A DNA stretch of 11,362 bases, from the NCBI GenBank assembly GCA_003229345.1, contig QIDN01000161.1, positions 1 to 11,362 of the forward strand. Direction: 5' to 3'. Below, piece by piece: positions 1-6,451 of this stretch (the stretch's first letter is position 1; each line of letters begins with the position of its first letter). The notes under the pieces were generated by a model. That model made no database searches. It was not told the DNA's origin and worked only from the letters and a program-made list of their open reading frames with translations. The translations under genes and the position numbers were made by a program. The DNA is from Nitrospirota bacterium (lineage in GTDB: Bacteria > Nitrospinota > Nitrospinia > Nitrospinales > Nitrospinaceae).

Positions 1-1217
1 AACGCCGCCTGGGCGGCGCGCTCCTTGTTGCGGACCCGGTCCTGATGAAACCGGAATTGCTCGCATCGGGTGCCTTGCGGTCCGGTTACGGCAACACAGG
101 TGAGCCCCACCGGTTTGTCCGGAGTGCCGCCCGTGGGACCGGCAATACCCGTGACCGCCAACCCGAAATCACTGCCGGATTTTTGGCGGATTCCCTCGGC
201 CATCGCTATCGCTACTTCTTCGCTGACCGCGCCGTGAGTTTTGATCAGTGCCGGATCCACACCCAGGCGGGCTTGCTTCGCTTCATTGCTATAAGTGACT
301 GCCCCTTCCAGAAAATATTCCGAACTCCCCGAAACATTGGTCAGGCGATGTCCGATCAACCCTCCCGTACAGGATTCCGCTACCGCAAGGGTCCAGTTGT
401 TTTTCTTTAACAGATCACCGATATTCCCTTCAAGAGTTTCGTCATCAACCGCGAAAATATGGTGATCGATCTTCTTCCGTAACTGCTTTTCGGCGGCATC
501 GAGTTGGGCAGTGGTTGCTTTCCAGTCGCTGCCGGTTGCGGTAAAGCGGATGCGAACTCCCAGGAGCGATGGCAGGGAAGCGACCTTCACATATTTCTCG
601 AAGGGAGACACCGGGCCGATTTCCTCCCACAGTACCGACTCAGGAATACCGGTGGTTTTTAAAATGCGGTGCTCCACTTTTATTGTTCCCAGCGATTCCA
701 GGTGCGGGACGATATAGGTTTCCAGCAGATGCTCGGCTTCCATCGGAACCCCGGGCAGGGAATAAGTACGTTTGCCATCCTCCTCAAACAGCAGGCCGGG
801 GGCCGTTCCCTGAGTATTATGAAGAATCGTGGCCTTTTCCGGAACCTCCGCCTGGGTGTAAGCGGCTTGGGGAGTTTCTCTTCCGCGCGACTGGAATATG
901 ATATCGATCCTGCGCTTGACCTCGGCATCCGTCACCAGGCCCGAATCGAAAAACCGGCATAGCACCTGTTTGGTGATGTCATCATGCGTGGGGCCCAACC
1001 CACCAGTGAGAATTACGCAATCGACCCTGTCCAGCGCCTGTATCAAGGCATCGATGATCTCCTCTTCATCGTCGCCCACAGAAACATGACGCTTCACGGG
1101 AATACCCAGAGTCTCCAGCCGCCGGGTAATAACGGCGGAATTGGTGTCCGCCACTAAACCAGTAACGATCTCGTTGCCAATCGTCAGTATTTCCGCTGAG
1201 TAGGGAGTGGACTTCAT
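1..1217 (-). CDS. cinA: CinA-family protein (nicotinamide-nucleotide amidohydrolase / competence-damage protein), 3' end cut by window edge
   Basis: The minus strand is open from an ATG at 1217 to the left edge: 405 codons plus two bases. Family members are usually about 410-425 residues, so only the last few codons are missing. The N-terminal half is a molybdopterin-binding-like (MoCF, COG1058) domain with a GGLGPT signature at residues 72-77 followed by H-D-D-I-T. The C-terminal half (about 265-400) is the CinA/PncC domain (COG1546), with E-S-C-T-G-G at 281-286 and TGIAGPTGG at 356-364. In characterised members this C-terminal domain deamidates NMN to nicotinate mononucleotide in pyridine nucleotide salvage; the N-terminal domain can act as an ADP-ribose pyrophosphatase. 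The protein should be cytosolic, as no signal peptide or membrane segment is seen. A GGAAG-like ribosome site lies about 8 nt before the ATG. A 17-codon ORF overlaps the start, and a sigma-70-like promoter lies upstream. Confidence 0.95.
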   Translation of the reverse strand, partial: MKSTPYSAEILTIGNEIVTGLVADTNSAVITRRLETLGIPVKRHVSVGDDEEEIIDALIQALDRVDCVILTGGLGPTHDDITKQVLCRFFDSGLVTDAEVKRRIDIIFQSRGRETPQAAYTQAEVPEKATILHNTQGTAPGLLFEEDGKRTYSLPGVPMEAEHLLETYIVPHLESLGTIKVEHRILKTTGIPESVLWEEIGPVSPFEKYVKVASLPSLLGVRIRFTATGSDWKATTAQLDAAEKQLRKKIDHHIFAVDDETLEGNIGDLLKKNNWTLAVAESCTGGLIGHRLTNVSGSSEYFLEGAVTYSNEAKQARLGVDPALIKTHGAVSEEVAIAMAEGIRQKSGSDFGLAVTGIAGPTGGTPDKPVGLTCVAVTGPQGTRCEQFRFHQDRVRNKERAAQAA

Positions 1218-1267
1218 CGGTATTCTTCCAAAAAATCAATGCTTGCCTTCGGTAGCCTGTTTTTCAT
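1214..1267 (-). CDS. possible 17-residue leader ORF overlapping the cinA start (ATGA)
   Basis: On the minus strand, an ATG at 1267-1265 preceded by GAGGAG (9-nt spacer) opens a 17-codon frame, MKNRLPKASIDFLEEYR. It ends in a TGA that overlaps the cinA ATG in the sequence ATGA. It sits just downstream of the best promoter candidate for cinA, so it would be the first frame on that transcript. The strong ribosome site and the ATGA overlap fit a leader peptide or translational coupling to cinA. Such a short frame can occur by chance, and I do not recognise the peptide. Whether it is translated is inference. Confidence 0.35.
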   Translation of the reverse strand: MKNRLPKASIDFLEEYR

Positions 1268-1285
1268 GGACGGCTACTCCTCATT

Positions 1286-1314
1286 GTTATAACCTTGATT
1301 GAATCGTAAAACAA
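1286..1314 (-). promoter_or_regulatory. putative sigma-70 promoter for cinA
   Basis: Read on the minus strand, TTGTTT (1314-1309) and TATAAC (1291-1286) are separated by 17 bp, close to the consensus -35/-10 layout. It lies 19 nt upstream of the short leader ORF and about 70 nt upstream of cinA. Assigned by pattern only. Confidence 0.5.
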
Positions 1315-1330
1315 CACGCACCGATCAATC

Positions 1331-1360
1331 TTGCCGGGGTTCTTATTACCATCCAATAAT
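1331..1360 (+). promoter_or_regulatory. weak candidate promoter for the MFS transporter gene
   Basis: On the plus strand TTGCCG (1331-1336) is followed, after 18 bp, by AATAAT (1355-1360), about 40 nt before the ATG at 1400. The -10 match is imperfect. It is the best pairing I see in the divergent spacer of about 180 bp between cinA and the transporter gene. Confidence 0.3.
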
Positions 1361-1399
1361 CTTCCGCCTGTGTTGCTTTTTTTGATTATCTGAAAGCTG

Positions 1400-2638
1400 A
1401 TGACTGATTTTTCCAATTTATCCCCAGACGTCCTGGCTCAAAAAACGTTCCGATGGGATCTGCTTCGCGGATTCTTCCGGGGCATCATCACGTCCGGCAC
1501 GCAAACCTTCGGATTGTTTATTGCCATCCGTTATTTCGATGCCGGTCTTTTTTCCAAATCGCTGATTGGTTCCGCGCCTTTCATCGGAATGCTCTTTTCG
1601 CTGTTCCTGTTTCATTACGCGGCCCTGACCAATTTAAAAAAATCGATTTGTGGCAGTCTGCCGATGATCTTGTCCGGATCTTTCCTGATCCTTGCGGCGA
1701 GCACCGACTCCCTCTGGTCATACACTCTGTGCATCGTCTTGGGGTTTATGTTATTGACGGCGATCATTCCTTTCCTGACGTCCATTTATAATGACAATTA
1801 CCCGGCGAACCGGCGCGGAGCTTTTTACTCCAAAGCGGTTCTGGTGACCGTGCTGGTATCTATTGTCTCGGGATATATCGGCTCCTCGCTGATGGATCAG
1901 GACCCGGACTTTTACCGGTGGGTTCTGATCGCTCTGGGCGTGGCGGGCTTGGGAAAAGCCTACGCCATATGGCACCTGCCCTCGGATGCAATCGAGGACC
2001 ACAACCACACCAATCCGTTCAATCACATGAAGCTTGTCTGGGAGGACCGCTCCTTCGGGTATGTCCTGCTGACGTGGTTCATCATGGGGTTTGCCAACCT
2101 GTGGGTACTGCCCCTGCGGGTCGATTACCTCACTTCGAGCATTTACGGCATCGAGGGCTCCGCATTATTCGTCGCCACCCTCATCACTATTATTCCGGAT
2201 TTCATGCGGGCTTTTTCGGCGCCGCTGTTAGCGAAACTGTTCGACCGCATAAACTTCGTCGTTCTCAGAATGATCATCAATATTATTTTCGCGTGCGGAG
2301 TGGGCCTGTTCTTTCTGACCAAAGAACCCTGGGTGATCGGGCTGGCCTCGGCTTTGATCGGTATCGCCTTCGGTGGCGGCACGGTGGCGTGGAGTTTATG
2401 GGTCACCAAGTACGCGCCGCCGGGAAAAGTGGGAGCTTACATGTCGGTCCACGTCTTTTTGACCGGAGTGCGCGGCACCCTGGGGCCGCTGGTCGGATTC
2501 TGGACGGTGCAACGCATCGGACCGTCCGCCATCGGGATAGTTTCGTTTGCCCTGATGATACTGGCAACTTTGATGCTCATCCCCGAAATCAAGCACGGAC
2601 GCGGCAAGCATATTCCGTCCTCTCAGGTGGTTCCCTGA
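1400..2638 (+). CDS. major facilitator superfamily transporter, substrate unknown
   Basis: This 412-residue protein is almost entirely hydrophobic helices. I count about twelve, in two groups split by a hydrophilic loop near residues 192-218 that is rich in D, H and N. That is the standard 6+6 MFS layout. The loop after about the fourth helix has a charged stretch (N-D-N-Y-P-A-N-R-R-G-A-F-Y) resembling the basic cytoplasmic loops of MFS carriers. There is no signal peptide; the first 25 residues are polar and probably cytoplasmic. An in-frame TGA three codons upstream fixes ATG 1400 as the first possible ATG start, although its ribosome site is weak. The gene diverges from cinA and is followed by a separate purE promoter, so it may be transcribed alone. 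Neither residues nor context reveal the substrate; sugar, drug or metabolite transport are all possible. Confidence 0.85.
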   Translation: MTDFSNLSPDVLAQKTFRWDLLRGFFRGIITSGTQTFGLFIAIRYFDAGLFSKSLIGSAPFIGMLFSLFLFHYAALTNLKKSICGSLPMILSGSFLILAASTDSLWSYTLCIVLGFMLLTAIIPFLTSIYNDNYPANRRGAFYSKAVLVTVLVSIVSGYIGSSLMDQDPDFYRWVLIALGVAGLGKAYAIWHLPSDAIEDHNHTNPFNHMKLVWEDRSFGYVLLTWFIMGFANLWVLPLRVDYLTSSIYGIEGSALFVATLITIIPDFMRAFSAPLLAKLFDRINFVVLRMIINIIFACGVGLFFLTKEPWVIGLASALIGIAFGGGTVAWSLWVTKYAPPGKVGAYMSVHVFLTGVRGTLGPLVGFWTVQRIGPSAIGIVSFALMILATLMLIPEIKHGRGKHIPSSQVVP

Positions 2639-2667
2639 TCTACAGGAGAAGCCAGGACAGACTTTGC

Positions 2668-2698
2668 TTGCCCGGGTCCGGCAAAATTGCTATATAAT
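2668..2698 (+). promoter_or_regulatory. putative sigma-70 promoter for purE-tsaC
   Basis: TTGCCC (2668-2673) is followed by TATATAAT (2691-2698). Spacing is 17 bp to TATATA or 19 bp to TATAAT. It sits about 40 nt upstream of the purE start in a short AT-rich stretch after the transporter gene. Confidence 0.5.
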
Positions 2699-2737
2699 TA
2701 AAAACTCAAATATTCCTGCCCTAACAAGGAGAGCGTT

Positions 2738-3262
2738 TTGGCCACATCCAAAAAGAAAACCGCAAAGCCGCTGGTCGGGATCGTGATGGGAAGCGATTCG
2801 GATTATGCCATCATGAGCGAGGCATCCAAAATTCTGGACCAGTTCGGAGTCGCCAACGAGGTGTTAGTCACCTCAGCGCACCGCACCCCGGCACGAACGA
2901 GAAAATATGTCGGCCAGGCCCGCAAGCGCGGCATCAAGGTATTGATCGCCGGTGCCGGTGCCGCCGCCCATCTTGCCGGCGTTATTGCCGCCGAAACAAT
3001 TCTGCCCGTCATCGGCGTACCGATCGGTTCCAGCCCTCTACAGGGATTCGACTCTCTTTTGGCCACCGCACAAATGCCGGGTGGCGTTTCCGTTGCCACC
3101 ATGGCCATCGGTAAAGCCGGGGCAAAAAATGCGGGAATACTGGCCGTTCAAATGTTGGCGCTGAGCGATACCCGGCTGACTAAAAAACTGGACCAGTACA
3201 AAAAGGATATGGCCAAACAGGTGGAAGCGAAAAGCCGGAAGCTCGAAGCCGAACATGGCTAA
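2738..3262 (+). CDS. purE: 5-(carboxyamino)imidazole ribonucleotide mutase (PurE)
   Basis: PurE converts N5-carboxyaminoimidazole ribonucleotide to 4-carboxy-AIR in de novo purine synthesis, in the cytosol. The 174-residue protein carries the family landmarks: GSDSD at 18-22 (phosphate-binding loop), SAHRTP at 46-51, AGAGAAAH at 71-78, PVIGVP, and MPGGVSVAT. The two conserved histidines are H48 and H78. It is assigned to the bacterial class I mutase by overall likeness to E. coli PurE; no partner purK is in the window. The start is TTG at 2738, chosen because AAGGAG (2726-2731) lies 6 nt upstream. The first ten residues are lysine-rich and not conserved. A small oddity is HLAG where most PurE proteins have HLPG. 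The C-terminus has a charged helical tail (about 150-174). The stop overlaps the tsaC start by 8 nt, so the two are probably cotranscribed. Confidence 0.93.
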   Translation: MATSKKKTAKPLVGIVMGSDSDYAIMSEASKILDQFGVANEVLVTSAHRTPARTRKYVGQARKRGIKVLIAGAGAAAHLAGVIAAETILPVIGVPIGSSPLQGFDSLLATAQMPGGVSVATMAIGKAGAKNAGILAVQMLALSDTRLTKKLDQYKKDMAKQVEAKSRKLEAEHG

Positions 3263-3899
3263 CGTCCTGAGAGTCGATTTTGAACAACTGAATACCTCCA
3301 GCAAGGCCATCAAGGATATTCAATCCGTTTTGAATTCCGGCGGGGTGATCGCGTTTCCCACGGATACCTTTTACGGGCTGGGAGCCGACCCCTTCAATCT
3401 TAACGCCCTCTCCAAAGTATTCCGAATCAAACAGCGTCCGCTAAACAAACCCCTGCTGGTGCTGATCCACTCCCTCGACCAATTGGCGGACCTCACTCAG
3501 GAGGTAACCGATAATGCCCGCAAACTGATGGAACGTCTCTGGCCGGGACCTTTGACGCTCATATTCAAAGCGGCGCCCGGACTCCCGGATGCGTTAACCG
3601 CTGGAACGGGTACGATTGGAATCCGTCTGCCGGGCCATCCCTTCACCCGCAGGCTTCTTGAAACACTGGGCCGACCGCTGACCGCTCCCAGCGCCAATCT
3701 CAGCAATGCGGAAGAACCAAAAACGGCTCAACAGGTGGCAAGCACCTTGGAAGATAAACTGGACCTGATCGTCGATGGCGGTTCGGCACCGGGAGGGAAG
3801 TCCTCGACCGTGCTCGACACCACCACGAACCCGCCGACCCTTATCCGAGAGGGAGCCTTGTCTCGCGGTGATTTGGAATCGGTTCTTCCCATACAATAG
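3255..3899 (+). CDS. tsaC: L-threonylcarbamoyladenylate synthase (TsaC/Sua5/YrdC family)
   Basis: TsaC makes threonylcarbamoyl-AMP from threonine, bicarbonate and ATP, the first step of the t6A37 modification on ANN-decoding tRNAs. The 214-residue protein is a single YrdC domain without the extra C-terminal Sua5 domain. Landmarks include PTDTFYGLGADP (35-46), the K-x-R segment at 59-61 with K65, WPGPLT (96-101), IRLPGHP (123-129), APSANLS (144-150) and a late DGG (174-176). The ATG lies inside the last codons of purE (8-nt overlap), so translation is likely coupled to purE and no separate promoter is needed. The protein should be cytosolic. The other t6A genes (tsaB, tsaD, tsaE) are not in the window. 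Its pairing with purE looks like a simple housekeeping operon. Confidence 0.93.
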   Translation: MANVLRVDFEQLNTSSKAIKDIQSVLNSGGVIAFPTDTFYGLGADPFNLNALSKVFRIKQRPLNKPLLVLIHSLDQLADLTQEVTDNARKLMERLWPGPLTLIFKAAPGLPDALTAGTGTIGIRLPGHPFTRRLLETLGRPLTAPSANLSNAEEPKTAQQVASTLEDKLDLIVDGGSAPGGKSSTVLDTTTNPPTLIREGALSRGDLESVLPIQ

Positions 3900-3932
3900 A
3901 AGCGACCTTTCGGCAAATTCCAAAATTGAGGC

Positions 3933-3961
3933 TTACGAATTTTCCCGCCATGCCCTATAAT
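3933..3961 (+). promoter_or_regulatory. putative sigma-70 promoter for acpS
   Basis: A perfect TATAAT (3956-3961) is preceded by a weak -35-like TTACGA (3933-3938) at 17 bp. It lies in the 104-bp gap between tsaC and acpS, about 42 nt before the acpS ATG. Confidence 0.5.
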
Positions 3962-4003
3962 GCTAGTATTCAGAACGAATTAATTTACACATAGGATGCC
4001 AGC

Positions 4004-4384
4004 ATGATTCATGGAACGGGAGTGGACCTCATCGAAATTTCCCGGATCAAAAACTCGATTCAAAAGTATTCCGGAAAATTCGAAGAACGGGTGTTCACTG
4101 CGAAAGAAATCGATTACTGCCGCTCCAAGGCCGATCCGTTTAAACATTTTGCCGCCCGGTTTGCCGCCAAAGAAGCGGTACTGAAATCACTGGGAACGGG
4201 CATGGCTGAGGGCATCGCCTGGAAAGATATGGAAATTCTGAACCAGGAATCGGGACGACCGGTATTGAGCCTGAGCGGCAAAGGCCGGGATATCTTTAAT
4301 TCACTGAATCTGAGAAATATCCATATTTCCATCACCCATGACAAACAATACGCTGTCGCCCAAGCCATTGCGGAACTGAATTAG
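4004..4384 (+). CDS. acpS: holo-[acyl-carrier-protein] synthase (AcpS)
   Basis: AcpS transfers the 4'-phosphopantetheine arm of CoA onto the conserved serine of apo-ACP, activating it for fatty-acid and lipid A synthesis. The 126-residue length is typical. The magnesium-binding signature G-T-G-V-D-L is at 4-9 with D8, and the second conserved acid is E57 in RFAAKEA (52-58). W-K-D-M-E-I (in place of the usual W-x-D-I-E-I) and the C-terminal ISITHDKQYAVAQA complete the family pattern. The ATG at 4004 has AGGA (3993-3996) 7 nt upstream and a perfect TATAAT box before that. The next gene, 72 nt downstream, encodes an acyltransferase expected to use acyl-ACP, so the pair makes metabolic sense and may be cotranscribed. 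Confidence 0.95.
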   Translation: MIHGTGVDLIEISRIKNSIQKYSGKFEERVFTAKEIDYCRSKADPFKHFAARFAAKEAVLKSLGTGMAEGIAWKDMEILNQESGRPVLSLSGKGRDIFNSLNLRNIHISITHDKQYAVAQAIAELN

Positions 4385-4456
4385 CCTGAGGGACGGACGC
4401 CAAGCGTTTCGGCGCTTTCTGTCGAACACAAACCTTCCTAATACTTAGAGCTTCCA

Positions 4457-5398
4457 TTGGACCGCCGCCAGACAACCCCAAAAAAGATCCGCTACTTTCT
4501 GGAATATTGTTTGTTCCGGATTATTTTGTTTCCCATTCAAATGCTTTCTCTCAATGGAGTCTGCCTCTTGGCACGGCTCCTTGGAAACGTGTTTTATCAT
4601 ACGTCTCCCAAGCGGAGGGAAATCGCCCGCATCAATCTGGACATCGCATTTGGCGACACCAAAACCACTGAAGAAAAAAATAACATCGCCAAACAATCCA
4701 TGATTTATATGGTAATGATTGCCCTGCAATGTCTATGGGTCACACGCAATACGGAACAACGAATTTATCAACTCTTCCCATCCCATCACGAAGGAATAGA
4801 GCATCTGAACCAAGCCCTGAAGCGAGGGAAAGGTGCTTTTTATCTGATGGCCCATTATGGAAATTGGGAGGCCCTTGGAATGTATTGGGGATATAAAAAT
4901 TTTTCACAGGTTTACTCGATTGCACGGAAACTGGACAATCCTTATTTCGAAAATTTCATAATCAAATTAAGAACCTCTTCTGGAGGCGGTGTGTTCCACA
5001 AAGAAAGTTCCCCTCTAAAAGTAGTCCGCGCTTTAAAGAAGAATTCCTGTGTGGGGGTTATGATGGATCAGAACGGCGGTATCGGCGGACTGTTCGTGGA
5101 TTTTTTTGGCAAGAAAGCCGCCACCCCCCGTTCCCTGGCATTACTGAGCTATTCCACCGGCGCGCCCGTGCTTCCGCTTATCCCTTATCCCACCGAAAAA
5201 GGAACGTATCAAGCCATTCTCTTTCCTGAAATAAAACTGGAAAAAACCGGGGACAAGGATGCGGATATTTTTCGATGGACGGAGGAATACCAAAAGGTGC
5301 TGGAGAAAATTATCCGGGAACGACCGGAGCCGTGGATGTGGTTTCACCGCCGATGGAAGTCCCGCCCCAAGGAGGAGCGGCACATTTCTATTTACTGA
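4457..5398 (+). CDS. LpxL/HtrB-family lysophospholipid acyltransferase (lipid A biosynthesis)
   Basis: The 313-residue protein matches the LpxL/LpxM (COG1560) family, which adds secondary acyl chains from acyl-ACP to the lipid A precursor at the inner membrane. Residues 14-45 form an N-terminal membrane-anchoring segment. The catalytic H-x4-E is H133-E138 in AHYGNWE. Further family marks are M-M-D-Q-N (202-206), D-F-F-G-K (215-219), TGAPVLPL (234-241) and the C-terminal EPWMWFHRRWKSRP (291-304). The start is TTG at 4457; an in-frame TAA at 4439-4441 leaves little room upstream, and the first in-frame ATG (residue 30) would remove most of the anchor. The ribosome site is weak. Which acyl chain or position it serves (LpxL, LpxM or LpxP-like) cannot be told from sequence alone, so I give no symbol. 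It converges on fliA with a 34-nt gap and no clear terminator. Confidence 0.88.
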   Translation: MDRRQTTPKKIRYFLEYCLFRIILFPIQMLSLNGVCLLARLLGNVFYHTSPKRREIARINLDIAFGDTKTTEEKNNIAKQSMIYMVMIALQCLWVTRNTEQRIYQLFPSHHEGIEHLNQALKRGKGAFYLMAHYGNWEALGMYWGYKNFSQVYSIARKLDNPYFENFIIKLRTSSGGGVFHKESSPLKVVRALKKNSCVGVMMDQNGGIGGLFVDFFGKKAATPRSLALLSYSTGAPVLPLIPYPTEKGTYQAILFPEIKLEKTGDKDADIFRWTEEYQKVLEKIIRERPEPWMWFHRRWKSRPKEERHISIY

Positions 5399-5432
5399 AG
5401 TGTGAGAGACGGAACCTTAATCATGACTCAGC

Positions 5433-6194
5433 TTAAGACTCTTCGGCAATCAGGGATTTCAGTTTGGTTCGCAGACGGTAAACCGCTTTGGAATGAATCT
5501 GGGAGATACGCGATTCAGTGATCCCCAATACCTCGCCTATTTCTTTCATTGTCAACTCTTCATAATAATAAAGGGACACCATCAATCGTTCCTTTTCGGG
5601 AAGCGAGTCGATCGCAGAAGCGATGAGAGTTTTGAGTTCACTCAGCCGGAGTTGGGTTTGTGGATCCACATCACTTTTTCCCGCCAGGGTATCAAGCAGG
5701 CTTTGCTTATCTCCGGAATCGCCGGCGATCCCCAGATCATCCAGACTCAACAGAGGCATGTTGCGCGTTTCATTGAGAGTAGCGAATAGTTCTTCCAAAG
5801 TGATTCCCATTTCTTCTGCAAGCTCCTCATCTTCGGGAGGCCGGCCCAGTTTGGACTGGAGTTTATTGGTCACTGCATCCAACTTGGACGCTTTCTGGCG
5901 AACCGACCGCGGCACCCAATCCAGCGAACGCAGTTCGTCCAGAATGGAACCTCTAACGCGAAACTCAGCATAGGTCTTGAATTTCGCGCCCCGGGTCGGG
6001 TCATACTTTTCGATAGCATCCATCAATCCGATGGCTCCCACGCTGATCAGATCATCCACTTCAATATGCGGTGGCAGACGCAGAGCAATCCGATTCGCCA
6101 CATATTTGATCATGGAGGAATACACTTGAACGATCTGATCCGTATTCTCCGGACAAATCTCTATCTCTTCATTTGCTTGGGGCTTTCCAGCCAT
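5433..6194 (-). CDS. fliA: RNA polymerase sigma factor FliA (sigma-28, flagellar)
   Basis: FliA directs RNA polymerase to late flagellar promoters (flagellin, motor and chemotaxis genes) and is normally held by the anti-sigma FlgM. The 253-residue protein has the FliA/WhiG layout. Region 2 spans about 20-95, with the core-binding D-D-L-I-S-V-G-A-I-G-L and the -10-recognising segment through the E-L-R-S-L-D-W-V-P-R-S-V-R stretch (87-99). Region 3 is at about 100-145. Region 4, with its helix-turn-helix, is at about 198-245 (LTMKEIGEVLGITESRISQIH). The ATG at 6194 is supported by GGAGAG (6207-6202) 7 nt upstream, just after the stop of the small membrane-protein gene, so translation is probably coupled. 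It is the last gene of the flagellar run here. No flgM is visible. Confidence 0.96.
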   Translation of the reverse strand: MAGKPQANEEIEICPENTDQIVQVYSSMIKYVANRIALRLPPHIEVDDLISVGAIGLMDAIEKYDPTRGAKFKTYAEFRVRGSILDELRSLDWVPRSVRQKASKLDAVTNKLQSKLGRPPEDEELAEEMGITLEELFATLNETRNMPLLSLDDLGIAGDSGDKQSLLDTLAGKSDVDPQTQLRLSELKTLIASAIDSLPEKERLMVSLYYYEELTMKEIGEVLGITESRISQIHSKAVYRLRTKLKSLIAEES

Positions 6195-6208
6195 TCAGGG
6201 TCTCTCCA

Positions 6209-6451
6209 TCAGGCGGTTTGATCCAGGTTGACACCCTTGTCTTTGCCTTCCCCAAGGCGCTCTTCCGATTTCAAGGCAGCCCACCCGCGCAAAACCAACC
6301 ACGTCAACAAACCAAAAATTGCGAATCCCTCCACTCCTCTAATAAAAGAGGCAAAGACACGGGCTCCGTAAAACCAGCTTCCGAAAAAAATCAACGTAAA
6401 CGAAAGCAGACCCGCCACCACAGAAAATTTCTTTATCGATGTTCGACTCAT
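6209..6451 (-). CDS. unrecognised 80-residue membrane protein between flhG and fliA
   Basis: I do not recognise this family. The frame encodes 80 residues: a basic start (M-S-R-T-S-I-K-K), a hydrophobic helix at about 10-30, a short loop with R31 and R38, a second hydrophobic helix at about 39-57, and a charged tail (about 58-80; K-S-E-E-R then G-K-D-K). That predicts a two-helix inner-membrane hairpin with both ends in the cytoplasm by the positive-inside rule. Its ATG overlaps the flhG stop as ATGA, and its TGA lies 14 nt before the fliA ATG with the fliA ribosome site in between. This packing strongly suggests it is translated as part of the operon. A GAGGTGAG stretch just before the ATG can serve as its ribosome site. 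A role in flagellar placement or FliA control is only inference from location. Confidence 0.8.
   Translation of the reverse strand: MSRTSIKKFSVVAGLLSFTLIFFGSWFYGARVFASFIRGVEGFAIFGLLTWLVLRGWAALKSEERLGEGKDKGVNLDQTA

Noticed and set aside
45..962. Several plus-strand frames of 68-121 codons in the first kilobase
   Set aside because: They are antisense to cinA, which reads continuously on the minus strand with all family motifs.
1918..2697. 259-codon plus-strand frame overlapping the MFS transporter gene
   Set aside because: It lies in another frame of the transporter gene, is arginine-, glycine- and histidine-rich without domain structure, and the transporter frame has clear membrane helices.
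4396..4423. Possible terminator hairpin after acpS (AAGCG / CGCTT with loop TTTCGG)
   Set aside because: The uninterrupted stem is only 5 bp, no U-run follows, and the next gene is on the same strand 72 nt on; too weak to call.
5399..5432. Shared terminator between the convergent acyltransferase and fliA genes
   Set aside because: Only a weak CTTAA/TTAAG pairing with a long loop is visible; no GC-rich stem or T-run.
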